A stretch of 64,000 bases of DNA from a virus. The stretch covers positions 62,001 to 126,000 of IMG/VR virus record IMGVR_UViG_3300028920_000035; one strand, 5' to 3'. The first letter of the stretch is position 1, and every line of letters starts with the position of its first letter. The notes under the pieces are model-generated. The model was given only the letters and a program-made list of their open reading frames with translations. It was not told the origin of the DNA and did not search any database. Position numbers and translations under genes: made by a program. Shown piece after piece: positions 35,421-43,663 of the stretch.

Positions 35421-38400
35421 GTGACGATGACGACGACCTGATGGCTGACGTGATGGCCGAGATCCTGCCCACTGCTGCCAAGGAGGAGCAGAAGGCACCT
35501 GATCTGGATTCTGACGAAGCGGCTGATCTGGACGATTTCATGGCCGGTATGAACCTCCAGCAGGAGGACACCATCGACCCTGAGCTGCTCAAGCCGTGGA
35601 TGAAGTACCACAAGATGGAGCTGGTCCAGGACATCGGTCGGGTGAAGGAGGTCATCAACGGCGCCATCGAGTTCGGGACCTGCTCGCTCGATCTTGAATC
35701 CACGGGGCTTGACACCCGCATCGACTTCGACAGTGGGGGGAAGCCCCACACCAAGTCCAAGGTGGTGGGCTACTGCGTCGGCTACGACGGCAACGGTTAC
35801 TACATCCCGGTGCGGCACAATTTCGACCCCATCATGGGCGAAGAGAATCCCAACGTCTCGCCCGCTCTGGTGGACCCCGAGATCACGCGCCTGTGTTACG
35901 CGGCTCAGCCGGTCCTGACGGAAGAAGGCAAGGCCAACGACCCTTTGGCGTCCAACGACATCGCCGAACCCGGTAAGGTCAAGCTCCTGTTCTGGCATGC
36001 CAAATTCGACCAGGAAATGCTGTACCCCGTCACAGGTATAGACTTCTGGCACCCGGAATCCTACGAGGACGGGATGCTCATGTTCTACTGCGTCTATAGC
36101 GACGACATGAGCTACGAATTGAAGCAAAAGGCCAAGCAGTTCCTGCGCATCAAAGACCCGGAAACAGGGGAAGAGTACCCCTACGAGATGATCAAGTACG
36201 ACAAGCTGTTCCCGAAGGGTACCCCCAAGGAGAACCGTCGTATCCACACGCGCTACCCCCGCCCCGACAACGAGGTCACGCGCTACGGTTGTTCAGACGC
36301 CATCTGCACGGAGCTGCTCTGCAAGCTCCCCTGGCTGGTCGAGAGGCTCGAAAAGACCAACCGAGGAATCTACCGTTTGGAGAAGATGACGACTCAGGCC
36401 GTGCGCATCATGGAACGGTCCCGAGTGCTCATCGACAAGGCGGCCATCGAGGCCGTGCGCCAAGAGGCCATCACAGCTCTTAAGGAAGTTGAGAAGCAGA
36501 TCAAAGGCATCGCTGAGGGGGTCGGATTCCACGACTTTAATCCAGGCTCAACGGAACAGTTGGCATCCCTGCTCTTTGACAAGAAGTGGCTCAACCTTGA
36601 ACCGAAGCCTGATAAGACCACCGAAGGGCAGTACAAGACCGACGCCAAGACCCTGGAAAAGTTGATGGAGCGCCCCGGCGCCCCGGCGATTCTCAAGCTG
36701 TCCCTGACCTACCGCCAGATCCAGAAGGTCCAGGGTACCTACCTCGACAAGATGGTCGAGAACGTTGACGAGTTTGATCAGCTACGGTTCGATTTCAAGC
36801 AGCATGGTGCTGCTACAGGCCGCTTCTCGGCGCCTCAGGAGCAGAAGGAGGAGCGTGCGTTTGGTCGGGAGGGCTACTCGGGCATCCCAATTCAAGGGAT
36901 CCCCGCTCGCGACAACCCAAAGAAGCCAAAAGTGGCGGGCTCGCTCCGAAAGGGTTTCATCGCCCGGCCCGGCTACGTCATCGTGAAGGTGGACTACGCG
37001 GGGCAGGAACTGCGAATCGTCACCAACCTGTCGGGCGAGCCCGTTTGGGAGAAGGAGTTCCTCGAAGGCACGGGCGACCTCCATACCATCACGGCGAAGG
37101 CGTTCTTCCCTGGTCTCCAGCGAACCGACCCCGACTTCAAGGTCAAGCGAACCTCGGGCAAGTGTGTCCACCCCGACACCCTCGTCTGCGGCGTCAAAGG
37201 CTATCGGCCTCTACGTAGCCTGACGCTATTCCCAAAGGAAAGTGACCGATTTTTGGGGGCCTCGCCTCCCGACGTAGAGATCGACGGGAACCCCGTCGTC
37301 GATACCTACAACGGCGGAGTGAAGAAGCTCTACCATGTCGTGACGAGCAAGGGCATCGTCACTTGCACTGCCAACCATCGTTTCAGGCTTGCGAACGGTT
37401 CTCTGGTTCGAGCGGGGGACCTCCAAAAGGGACAAGAACTAGCTCCCGTTGAGCTTCCCTCGTTGAGGGGGAGGGTAGGGGCTTCACGTCGATTAGGTCT
37501 ATGGAAGGGTGTGCCGAGGGGTGAGTATAGACTTGGACTTCCGGAATGCTACTTTGCAGGGCTGTACCTGGGAGATGGTACGGTCAGCAATTCGGGGGCA
37601 CGGTTGACCCATGGTCGAATAGGGAAAACCTGCCCCCTGGGCGTACCCTACAAGGAGTGGCAGCAAATCTTGCTCAAGGCCTGCACTGACGTAGGGCTTG
37701 ACCCCACTCCTGAGGCAACAAGCCTCTACCTAGGTAGCCGAGTAGTGGTACGCTATCTAGAAGCGTTGGAGTTGGTCGTACCTCGACCGGGTACAGCTCA
37801 AGGTCGCATGAAGAACCTGCGGGTGCCCTCGTGGGTGTTAGAGCAGGGGCAGAAAGGCTTCATGGCATTCCTGGCAGGGCTCTTAGATACTGACGGGTCG
37901 GTATCTCACCAAATGCATACTATCGAGGTCACAACCAAGGATTTCATCTTCGCGGGACAGTTGGCAGCTCTGGCACAAGCCTGTGGGCTGCCCTTGAGCG
38001 TTGAACCAACTTTCAACAAGACCTACCGCAAGCACTATGCCCGACTGCACCTGACGGTTGGGTCTGCGTGGTCCTTCCGTAAGCATTTGCGCCATCCAGG
38101 CAAGGTTCTTCGGCTAAAGGCCCCTCAAAAGCAGTCAAGTATAACCAACGAGAACATCGTCAAGAAGGTGTTTCCCGCTGGTAAGAGCGCTTGCCTCGAC
38201 GTGACTATGGGCACAGTCGACCACCTGTACCGTGCCAACGGGATGTTGACTCATAATTCGGCCAACTTCTCGCTCATTTATGGCGGCGGCGTTCAGGCGG
38301 TCATGCGTGCCACGGGTTGCGATAAGACGGAGGCGGCTCGCAAACTCGGCAACTTCCACGACAGCGTGCCGAAGTTTGCCAAGTGGGTGAAGAAGCAGCA

Positions 38401-40702
38401 CGCGGGGGTGAAGAGGCATCTGGGCGTGCGCACAGCATTCGGCCGTTTCATCGCCATTCCAAATGCAGCGGTGAAGGTTGGTGACGTCAAAAAGGACTAT
38501 TGGGGTCGTCCCATCCTTAAGGAAGGGCAAGAGCAGCGGTTAACCGATAAGGACGTCCGCATCATGCGGTCCTCGTCCGAGCGAGTCAGCACGAATTACC
38601 CCATTCAAGGCTGTCTCGATTCAAGATCCTTGGTTAATACCCAAGATGGTTGGGTTTCTATCGGTAGTCTTGTTGAGGCTGGGCAACCTTTTGTAGTGTG
38701 GACCGGCTCTCGATGGGCCGAAGCAACAGCCCATGATATGGGCCCCTGCGAGCTGGCTGAGGTAAAGCTCAAGGACGGCACCATTGTTCGCTGTGACACT
38801 CGCCACAAGCTGCTGGTCGTCAGCGACGCTGGCTATCGGTGGGTCGAGTATCAAGACCTTGAGCCTGGCATGGCGGTAGCCACAGCGCTTTGCGAGCCTG
38901 TAGAGTATGAACCTTCACCTCTACCGTCTATGAGCCAACGCGAACGGTCCCGCGCCCGACCCCAAATCAACGAACTAGAAGCGTTCTGGTATTGGATGGG
39001 GCGCTACGTGGGGGACGGTCGGATCGACCATCGGGGAGGTATACAGTTCTTCTTTGGGGAGCATGAACGTGAGGCTGTCGACCGGTGCCTTCAATTTTGG
39101 GAGGTATTTGGCCTCAACTCAACGTGGGGCCTCAAGATACACACGCCGCATAAAAAGGAGTCCTCTCGATACACGGTCAATGTGTGGAGCGTGGACCTTC
39201 TGGATTGGCTTAAAGAGTTGGGGTTTGAGCCCGCCACAGCTCACACCAAGCGATGCCCGCGCCGCATCTTCGGAGAGACTTTGGCTCACCGTCGAGCGTT
39301 TTTACGCGGCGTCATGGCGTCGGATGGCCGCAAGCCTCCGCTTGTTACGGCCAAAGGCAACCCCTACAACGTCCACCTCTGTCAGCGGCCGCTACTTGAG
39401 GACCTCAAGCTGTTGTTCCGCAGCGCTGGGGTCGAATCGGCCTTGCGAGGCCCTTACCGTAGTGGTGAAGACCAGAACGGCGACGATACGATCAGCTACC
39501 GTCTGGATCTGAACCGCCGGATGTATGAGCGCCATGTCGTGGGCTGCACAGACGTTCGACATCCGAAGTTCTGCGACATGTTTGCGCCTCAGTTCTTGGT
39601 CGGTGAGCTTCTGAAAGCAGGCTCCTGGACACGTGCAGACTTCCCCGATGAGTCGAGCTATAATCTGTACTTACGCCTCAGAGTTGGAGGACGTGTCACG
39701 GTTTACACTTTGCAACGTCTCTGCCAACTGCTGGGCGTCAAGTTGCCGCTCCCTGTCTATGGGTTCAAGCGAATTGTCACAAAACAGGCACTAGGGTGTG
39801 TAGAGCACACCTACACGCTGAGTGTTCAGGACAAGCTGCATCGCTTCGAAGCTGATGGGGTCATCACCAAAAACTCGGGCGCCGACATCTGCAAGATCGC
39901 ACTCGTCAAGTGCGTCAAGGCGTTCCACAAGCGTGGATGGTTGCGCAACGGCGGCGACGATTCCGTGCGGATGCTGATGACCGTCCACGACGAGATCGTG
40001 TTCGAGATTCGTGAGAGCCGGCTGATGGATGCCGTGCCAGTTATCAGCGAGGCCATGGAAAGCCCGGACAAGATGACGCGGCCCGCGTGGAAGGTGCCCC
40101 TGGTGGTGGAGCCCCTGGTGGGTCACAGCTGGGACGCTAATGTTGATTGGCTATCCATGATCAAGGGTGTGGACGAGGACGGTAAGCCCTATGAAGTGCC
40201 TGAATGGCTGCTCCCGATGATTGACCTGGAGCGAATTCGCAAGGACGAGGCCGCACGTTTGGAGCGCAAGGGTCAGCCTGCCCCAGTTGTCGCCAAGCCC
40301 CAGCCCACCAGTACGCCCGCGGGCGTACCCCCAGCAGCCGCCGCCACGACGGTGACCACAGCGTCTGCCCCAGCCAAGGTCAAGACGAATAGTTTCCCGA
40401 AAGAGACGAAGGAAGCCTACAAAACGGGCTCAATTGCCACGTTTGCTGTGACTCGGGAGCACCTGACACCAGATTCGGTGTGGATGATTGGCAATGCTCA
40501 ACTGAACTGCCACCCTGTACGGGTGGCAGCCGAGCGGGGTTGTAGCAACCGCTGCAACCTGCGCCTGATCACTATCGAGGGGGACCTCCTGATCGACCCG
40601 GCGTTCAACAGCGACGGACGATGGGACATTGACCCAGAGGCGTTCAGTCGCAAAATGAGGGAGCACAACTTCCCCTACGACTTCCGGATTGACGACAAGT
40701 GA
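35417..40702 (+). CDS. polA: Family A DNA polymerase with 3'-5' exonuclease and two inteins
   Basis: The start is ATG 35417, overlapping the previous stop; the open frame upstream of it is a shadow. The precursor has 1761 residues and the spliced enzyme 975. Exonuclease motifs: Exo I 'LDLESTGLD' (D92, E94), Exo II 'FWHAKFDQ', Exo III 'YGCSDA'. Polymerase motif A 'KVDYAGQELR' (D526), motif B 'RTSGK' joined to 'SANFSLIYGGG', and motif C 'TVHDEI' (D1525). Motif A departs from the common DYSQIELR but keeps Asp, Glu and Arg. A Pro/Ala linker and a roughly 130-residue C-terminal extension of unknown role follow. There is no 5'-3' exonuclease domain. It is the likely replicative polymerase. Confidence 0.93.
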   Translation: MSDDDDDLMADVMAEILPTAAKEEQKAPDLDSDEAADLDDFMAGMNLQQEDTIDPELLKPWMKYHKMELVQDIGRVKEVINGAIEFGTCSLDLESTGLDTRIDFDSGGKPHTKSKVVGYCVGYDGNGYYIPVRHNFDPIMGEENPNVSPALVDPEITRLCYAAQPVLTEEGKANDPLASNDIAEPGKVKLLFWHAKFDQEMLYPVTGIDFWHPESYEDGMLMFYCVYSDDMSYELKQKAKQFLRIKDPETGEEYPYEMIKYDKLFPKGTPKENRRIHTRYPRPDNEVTRYGCSDAICTELLCKLPWLVERLEKTNRGIYRLEKMTTQAVRIMERSRVLIDKAAIEAVRQEAITALKEVEKQIKGIAEGVGFHDFNPGSTEQLASLLFDKKWLNLEPKPDKTTEGQYKTDAKTLEKLMERPGAPAILKLSLTYRQIQKVQGTYLDKMVENVDEFDQLRFDFKQHGAATGRFSAPQEQKEERAFGREGYSGIPIQGIPARDNPKKPKVAGSLRKGFIARPGYVIVKVDYAGQELRIVTNLSGEPVWEKEFLEGTGDLHTITAKAFFPGLQRTDPDFKVKRTSGKCVHPDTLVCGVKGYRPLRSLTLFPKESDRFLGASPPDVEIDGNPVVDTYNGGVKKLYHVVTSKGIVTCTANHRFRLANGSLVRAGDLQKGQELAPVELPSLRGRVGASRRLGLWKGVPRGEYRLGLPECYFAGLYLGDGTVSNSGARLTHGRIGKTCPLGVPYKEWQQILLKACTDVGLDPTPEATSLYLGSRVVVRYLEALELVVPRPGTAQGRMKNLRVPSWVLEQGQKGFMAFLAGLLDTDGSVSHQMHTIEVTTKDFIFAGQLAALAQACGLPLSVEPTFNKTYRKHYARLHLTVGSAWSFRKHLRHPGKVLRLKAPQKQSSITNENIVKKVFPAGKSACLDVTMGTVDHLYRANGMLTHNSANFSLIYGGGVQAVMRATGCDKTEAARKLGNFHDSVPKFAKWVKKQHAGVKRHLGVRTAFGRFIAIPNAAVKVGDVKKDYWGRPILKEGQEQRLTDKDVRIMRSSSERVSTNYPIQGCLDSRSLVNTQDGWVSIGSLVEAGQPFVVWTGSRWAEATAHDMGPCELAEVKLKDGTIVRCDTRHKLLVVSDAGYRWVEYQDLEPGMAVATALCEPVEYEPSPLPSMSQRERSRARPQINELEAFWYWMGRYVGDGRIDHRGGIQFFFGEHEREAVDRCLQFWEVFGLNSTWGLKIHTPHKKESSRYTVNVWSVDLLDWLKELGFEPATAHTKRCPRRIFGETLAHRRAFLRGVMASDGRKPPLVTAKGNPYNVHLCQRPLLEDLKLLFRSAGVESALRGPYRSGEDQNGDDTISYRLDLNRRMYERHVVGCTDVRHPKFCDMFAPQFLVGELLKAGSWTRADFPDESSYNLYLRLRVGGRVTVYTLQRLCQLLGVKLPLPVYGFKRIVTKQALGCVEHTYTLSVQDKLHRFEADGVITKNSGADICKIALVKCVKAFHKRGWLRNGGDDSVRMLMTVHDEIVFEIRESRLMDAVPVISEAMESPDKMTRPAWKVPLVVEPLVGHSWDANVDWLSMIKGVDEDGKPYEVPEWLLPMIDLERIRKDEAARLERKGQPAPVVAKPQPTSTPAGVPPAAAATTVTTASAPAKVKTNSFPKETKEAYKTGSIATFAVTREHLTPDSVWMIGNAQLNCHPVRVAAERGCSNRCNLRLITIEGDLLIDPAFNSDGRWDIDPEAFSRKMREHNFPYDFRIDDK
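37163..38257 (+). other. Intein 1 of the DNA polymerase, in motif B (365 aa)
   Basis: It begins at Cys583 ('CVHPDTLVCGVKG') directly after 'RTSGK' and ends 'NGMLTHN' before Ser+1 of 'SANFSLIYGG'. LAGLIDADG segments: 'YFAGLYLGDGTV' and 'FLAGLLDTDGSV'. Block B is 'CTANHRF'. Junction residues are canonical (Cys1, HN, Ser+1). It separates the motif B lysine from the NF...YG part. Confidence 0.93.
38612..39874 (+). other. Intein 2 of the DNA polymerase, at NYPIQG/SGAD (421 aa)
   Basis: It begins at Cys1066 ('CLDSRSLVNTQDG') after 'TNYPIQG' and ends 'EADGVITKN' before Ser+1 of 'SGADICKIA'. LAGLIDADG-type segments: 'WYWMGRYVGDGRI' and 'FLRGVMASDGRK'. Block B is 'CDTRHKL'. The penultimate residue is Lys instead of His. 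Excision restores the conserved family A N-x-P-I-Q-G-S-A/G-D motif. Confidence 0.92.
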
Positions 40703-41307
40703 TTCGCAAGAACGACTATATCCAGCTCTGCAACGAGCAGCGAGCACCAGACTTCGAGGCCAATGTCTGCATCCGGTGTGCTCAATTGGAGTGCTCACGG
40801 AGCATCGCGAGCCGGGTCAGCAAGTTCGATGACCGTACCCAGAACTGGCACGAGAGGCTGTTCACTGACGTGCCGCGCATGGCGGAAACCGACCCAAGAT
40901 TTAGCCAGATCTCAGGCCAGAAGTTCATCGACATCCCCGGCAGGATTCCCGAGGTCGGGCTGGCACCACCGTCGGACTGGGTCGACCTCAACACCACTGA
41001 GCCTGGGGTGAGGGCGCCCCCACGCAAGGTTGGACCTCCCTCACCCCAGCCGGCGCCCCCTGAGCCCAGTCTGGAACCCGAGCCCCCGGCATCTTCAAAG
41101 CTTCCGCTCGTGCGAATGATAAACTCGCCATTGCAGACGAGCATCATGTTGGACGGTGCAAATGCAGCCGTCGCACCAGCGACGACTGACCCTTGGGCAG
41201 TGCCCATTCCGCCGGGCCACGCCCCCGCTCCAGAAACGGGCGGCGTGCAGAAAGTAAAGCCAGGGGCTACAATCCGCTTCGGGGGAGGGGGCGAGTCTAA
41301 AAAATGA
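40699..41307 (+). CDS. Hypothetical zinc-finger-like protein coupled to the polymerase gene
   Basis: The start is GTG 40699, overlapping the polymerase stop. Of 202 residues, the first 75 are folded-looking, with 'NVCIRCAQLECSRS' as a probable metal site; the rest is Pro/Ala-rich and probably disordered, ending in 'RFGGGGESKK'. Translational coupling suggests a partner of the polymerase, such as a processivity or regulatory factor. No family was recognised. Confidence 0.55.
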   Translation: MIRKNDYIQLCNEQRAPDFEANVCIRCAQLECSRSIASRVSKFDDRTQNWHERLFTDVPRMAETDPRFSQISGQKFIDIPGRIPEVGLAPPSDWVDLNTTEPGVRAPPRKVGPPSPQPAPPEPSLEPEPPASSKLPLVRMINSPLQTSIMLDGANAAVAPATTDPWAVPIPPGHAPAPETGGVQKVKPGATIRFGGGGESKK

Positions 41308-41342
41308 GCCCCCTCCAATTACCGACGAATTGGGTAAGGGGC
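41308..41342 (+). terminator. Inverted repeat after the polymerase operon
   Basis: GCCCC...GGGGC arms enclose a second exact inverted repeat CCAATT-7 bases-AATTGG (41315-41333). It could be a transcription terminator for the replication operon, though no U-tract follows. It ends three bases before the next GGTGTA box, so an operator role is an alternative. Confidence 0.4.
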
Positions 41343-41344
41343 CC

Positions 41345-41350
41345 GGTGTA
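41345..41350 (+). promoter_or_regulatory. GGTGTA promoter box for the DUF2997/Ycf35/Ycf46-like operon
   Basis: GGTGTATAG, 57 bases before ATG 41402. Unlike most other copies, it leaves room for a leader of about 40 bases carrying a ribosome site (AGGAG at 41384-41388). Confidence 0.6.
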
Positions 41351-41401
41351 TAGTCCAGTACAACCCGATCAACCCAACCAACTCAGGAGTGAAACACACC
41401 C

Positions 41402-41572
41402 ATGATTGTCAAATTCACCGTCGCGAGAAACGGAGAGACCAAGACCGAGGTCGTCGACAGGGAAGGCCAGAACTGTAAAAACGTCTTGAAGGTCACGCAG
41501 GCACTCGGCAAGGAAAAATCTCACGAAATAACCGGCCCCGATTGTGATAAGGTCGATGAGGCACAGCTTTGA
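41402..41572 (+). CDS. DUF2997 family protein (56 aa)
   Basis: The start is ATG 41402. The short product, with 'VKFTVARNGETKTEVVDREGQNCKNVLKV' as two adjacent segments and an acidic end with Cys48, matches the size and pattern of DUF2997 (strand, turn, Gly-x-x-C, helix). Family function is unknown. As I recall, these proteins are usually encoded beside DUF1257, as here (the next gene starts 32 bases downstream), which supports the call. Confidence 0.7.
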   Translation: MIVKFTVARNGETKTEVVDREGQNCKNVLKVTQALGKEKSHEITGPDCDKVDEAQL

Positions 41573-41603
41573 AGTAAGACGCCACAGCTTGAAGGGAGAC
41601 AAC

Positions 41604-41942
41604 ATGTCACATCGAGTAGTTACCACAACGAACATTACAGATAAGAAGATCGCCACCATGGCGCTCAACAAGAAGGGATGGGCCTTCGTCGACGAAGGTA
41701 CTTCCCTCCGCATCACCAGCGGCCCGATGGATCGCGCGACGATCAACCTCAAGACGGGGGAGGTCGTTGGGGACAGCGACTTCCACGGATACAGCCGCGG
41801 GACGGGAAACAGCTCGCTCGAAGCCCTGAACCAGGAGTACGCGGTTCAGAAGATTCGCGCCACTGTCCGGAAGCAGGGTGGTACCATCCAGAGCCAGAAG
41901 ACGGTCGGCGAGCAGGTCATCTTGATGGCTCACATGGCCTGA
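41604..41942 (+). CDS. DUF1257 (Ycf35-like) protein
   Basis: The start is ATG 41604 behind GAAGGGAG; the protein has 112 residues. The N-terminal 'MSHRVVTTTNITDKKI' and the C-terminal 'LEALNQEYAVQKI' plus 'VRKQGG' fit DUF1257, known as Ycf35 in plastids and cyanobacteria. The biochemical role of the family is not established. It sits between DUF2997 and a Ycf46-like ATPase gene. Confidence 0.75.
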   Translation: MSHRVVTTTNITDKKIATMALNKKGWAFVDEGTSLRITSGPMDRATINLKTGEVVGDSDFHGYSRGTGNSSLEALNQEYAVQKIRATVRKQGGTIQSQKTVGEQVILMAHMA

Positions 41943-41969
41943 ACCCCAGCTGGTCGTCCAAGCCCGCGA

Positions 41970-41999
41970 GAACCCCGCTCTGGAAACAGTGTGGGGTTC
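41970..41999 (+). terminator. Stable hairpin with GAAA tetraloop
   Basis: A 13-base-pair stem (GAACCCC... with one G-U wobble and one mismatch) is capped by CTG-GAAA-CAG, a GNRA loop. It lies in the 137-base gap between the Ycf35-like and Ycf46-like genes, about 65 bases before the next GGTGTA box. No U-tract follows, so it is either a Rho-type stop, an mRNA-stabilising 3' end or an attenuator. Confidence 0.5.
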
Positions 42000-42063
42000 G
42001 TTGTGTCTGGACCCCCAAAAAAGAGTACTGGACTTTCAACTTCTACCTTTCGATGAACCAAAC

Positions 42064-42069
42064 GGTGTA
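42064..42069 (+). promoter_or_regulatory. GGTGTA promoter box before the Ycf46-like ATPase
   Basis: GGTGTAAAG begins 16 bases before ATG 42080. If TGTAAA is the -10 hexamer, eight bases remain and transcription would start at the start codon. AAGGG in the same stretch could also serve as a weak ribosome site. Confidence 0.65.
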
Positions 42070-42079
42070 AAGGGTCGAC

Positions 42080-43663
42080 ATGAGCATCCCCGAGGCATTG
42101 AATCTGCACCTGCACGCTCTCACTCGCTGCATCTACTACGTCACCGAGGAAGAAGACCAATTTCTCCTCAAGTTTCGTGACAAGCTCGATGCCGGCAAGG
42201 TTAAGAAGTCACAAAAGGCTTTTGTCTTCTCCGCCACTCACGGTTTAATTGGCTTGGAGCAGATGATCAAGGATTGGAGCACCCGCGCCCACCACGAGAG
42301 CGAAGAAGTGGGTGACATCCACGAAGCTCTCGTCCGCGCTTACCGTGACAACCCTGAGGATAAGATCAACTTCTATATCATCACAGACCCGGACCGGTGG
42401 TTGCAGGATCCCCACGTCGTCCGCCGTATACTGAACATCATCCATCAGCTCCACAACGATCTGCGCACCATCAAGGTGCTCATTTTCGTGGGGCCTCGGC
42501 TCTACATTCCCGAGAAACTTCAGAGGTATATTGAAGTCATCACCGACTCAGGCTTGACTGACGAGGAGATTCAGGCGCAGATTGACGACATCTGCGGCCA
42601 ACTCCGCATCGAATCCCCCGCAGGATCGGCCAAGCATTTCCGTGGCCTGACCTCCTATGAGGTCAACAGCGCCATCGCGCAGTCGATCGTCAGGACGCGC
42701 AGAGATCCACCCAAGCGCATCGAGCCGCGCATCGTTGGTGAGTTCAAGCGGGCCCAGCTGAACAAGACCGACCTGGTGAGCTACGTGGATGTGGCAGACT
42801 ACACGTTCGATGCGGTAGGTGGTCTCCAACGCTTCAAGAAGTGGGCCACAAAGAACCATGCCTGTTGGACCACTGAGGGTCAGAAGTACGGTCTCACACC
42901 ACCCAAAGGGGTGCTCGCCGTGGGGGTATGGGGGTGTGGTAAGAGCATCAGCATGAAGGCACTGGCCAATGCTTGGCGGCTCCCTCTCATCCAGCTCGAA
43001 ATGGGCAAGCTTCGTAGCTCGGGCGTCGGTGAGACAGAGGCCAACACCTACCGTGCCATTCGGCTGATCGAGGCTGTAGCCCCTTGCTTGCTTTGGATCG
43101 ATGAGGCCGAGAAGTCCCTGAGCGGATCCCATTCATCGAGCTACTCGGACTCTGGCACCACCTCGCGCGTCGTCGGAATCTGGTCGAACTGGCTCCAGGA
43201 GACGAACGCCCAAGTGTGCATGGCAATGACGGCCAACTCGCTGGCCACCCTTCCCGTGGAGTTCGTCAACCGCATGGACGAGCGGTTCTTCTTCGACTTG
43301 CCCGTCGAGGAAGAGCGGGTCGACATCCTGAAGATCCACATCGCTGCCAAGGGACAGGACCCGTCCACATACAAGCTCGCCAAGCTGGCCGAGGCCGCCA
43401 GCCAGATGGTTGGACGTGAGATCATGCAGGCGGTCAATGCGGCCATGACCGAGAGCTTCGACCAGGACAAGCCGAATCTCGACGGCGAGATCTTGGAGGC
43501 CGAGTTGCGGAACAAGCCGCGTATCTTCAAGACGATGATCGACGAGGTTCGGGAAATTTTAGATTGGGTCGGCTACGACGAGGAACGTGGGGACGGTATC
43601 CGGGCCCGCATGGCGTCCGAGTTCCGGGGTGATAGCTTCAAGTTCGTGAGCGGCGGCGGCTGA
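42080..43663 (+). CDS. AAA+ ATPase, Ycf46-like
   Basis: The protein has 527 residues. The N-terminal 200 residues ('HALTRCIYYVTEEEDQFLLKF', 'AFVFSATHGL', 'NFYIITDPDRWLQDP') follow the layout of Ycf46-type ATPases, where this domain precedes the motor. The AAA+ core has Walker A 'GVWGCGKS' (282-289), Walker B 'LLWIDEAE' (D341, E342), sensor 1 'MAMTANS' and an arginine-finger segment 'VNRMDERFF'. The winged C-terminal lid follows. Ycf46 is known from plastids and cyanobacteria; its substrate is unknown. The operon with Ycf35-like and DUF2997 genes suggests one functional unit. It overlaps the next gene by one base. Confidence 0.85.
   Translation: MSIPEALNLHLHALTRCIYYVTEEEDQFLLKFRDKLDAGKVKKSQKAFVFSATHGLIGLEQMIKDWSTRAHHESEEVGDIHEALVRAYRDNPEDKINFYIITDPDRWLQDPHVVRRILNIIHQLHNDLRTIKVLIFVGPRLYIPEKLQRYIEVITDSGLTDEEIQAQIDDICGQLRIESPAGSAKHFRGLTSYEVNSAIAQSIVRTRRDPPKRIEPRIVGEFKRAQLNKTDLVSYVDVADYTFDAVGGLQRFKKWATKNHACWTTEGQKYGLTPPKGVLAVGVWGCGKSISMKALANAWRLPLIQLEMGKLRSSGVGETEANTYRAIRLIEAVAPCLLWIDEAEKSLSGSHSSSYSDSGTTSRVVGIWSNWLQETNAQVCMAMTANSLATLPVEFVNRMDERFFFDLPVEEERVDILKIHIAAKGQDPSTYKLAKLAEAASQMVGREIMQAVNAAMTESFDQDKPNLDGEILEAELRNKPRIFKTMIDEVREILDWVGYDEERGDGIRARMASEFRGDSFKFVSGGG

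Noticed and set aside
41308-41342. Canonical Rho-independent terminator
   Set aside because: The stem is good but no run of T follows; it is kept only as a tentative terminator or operator.
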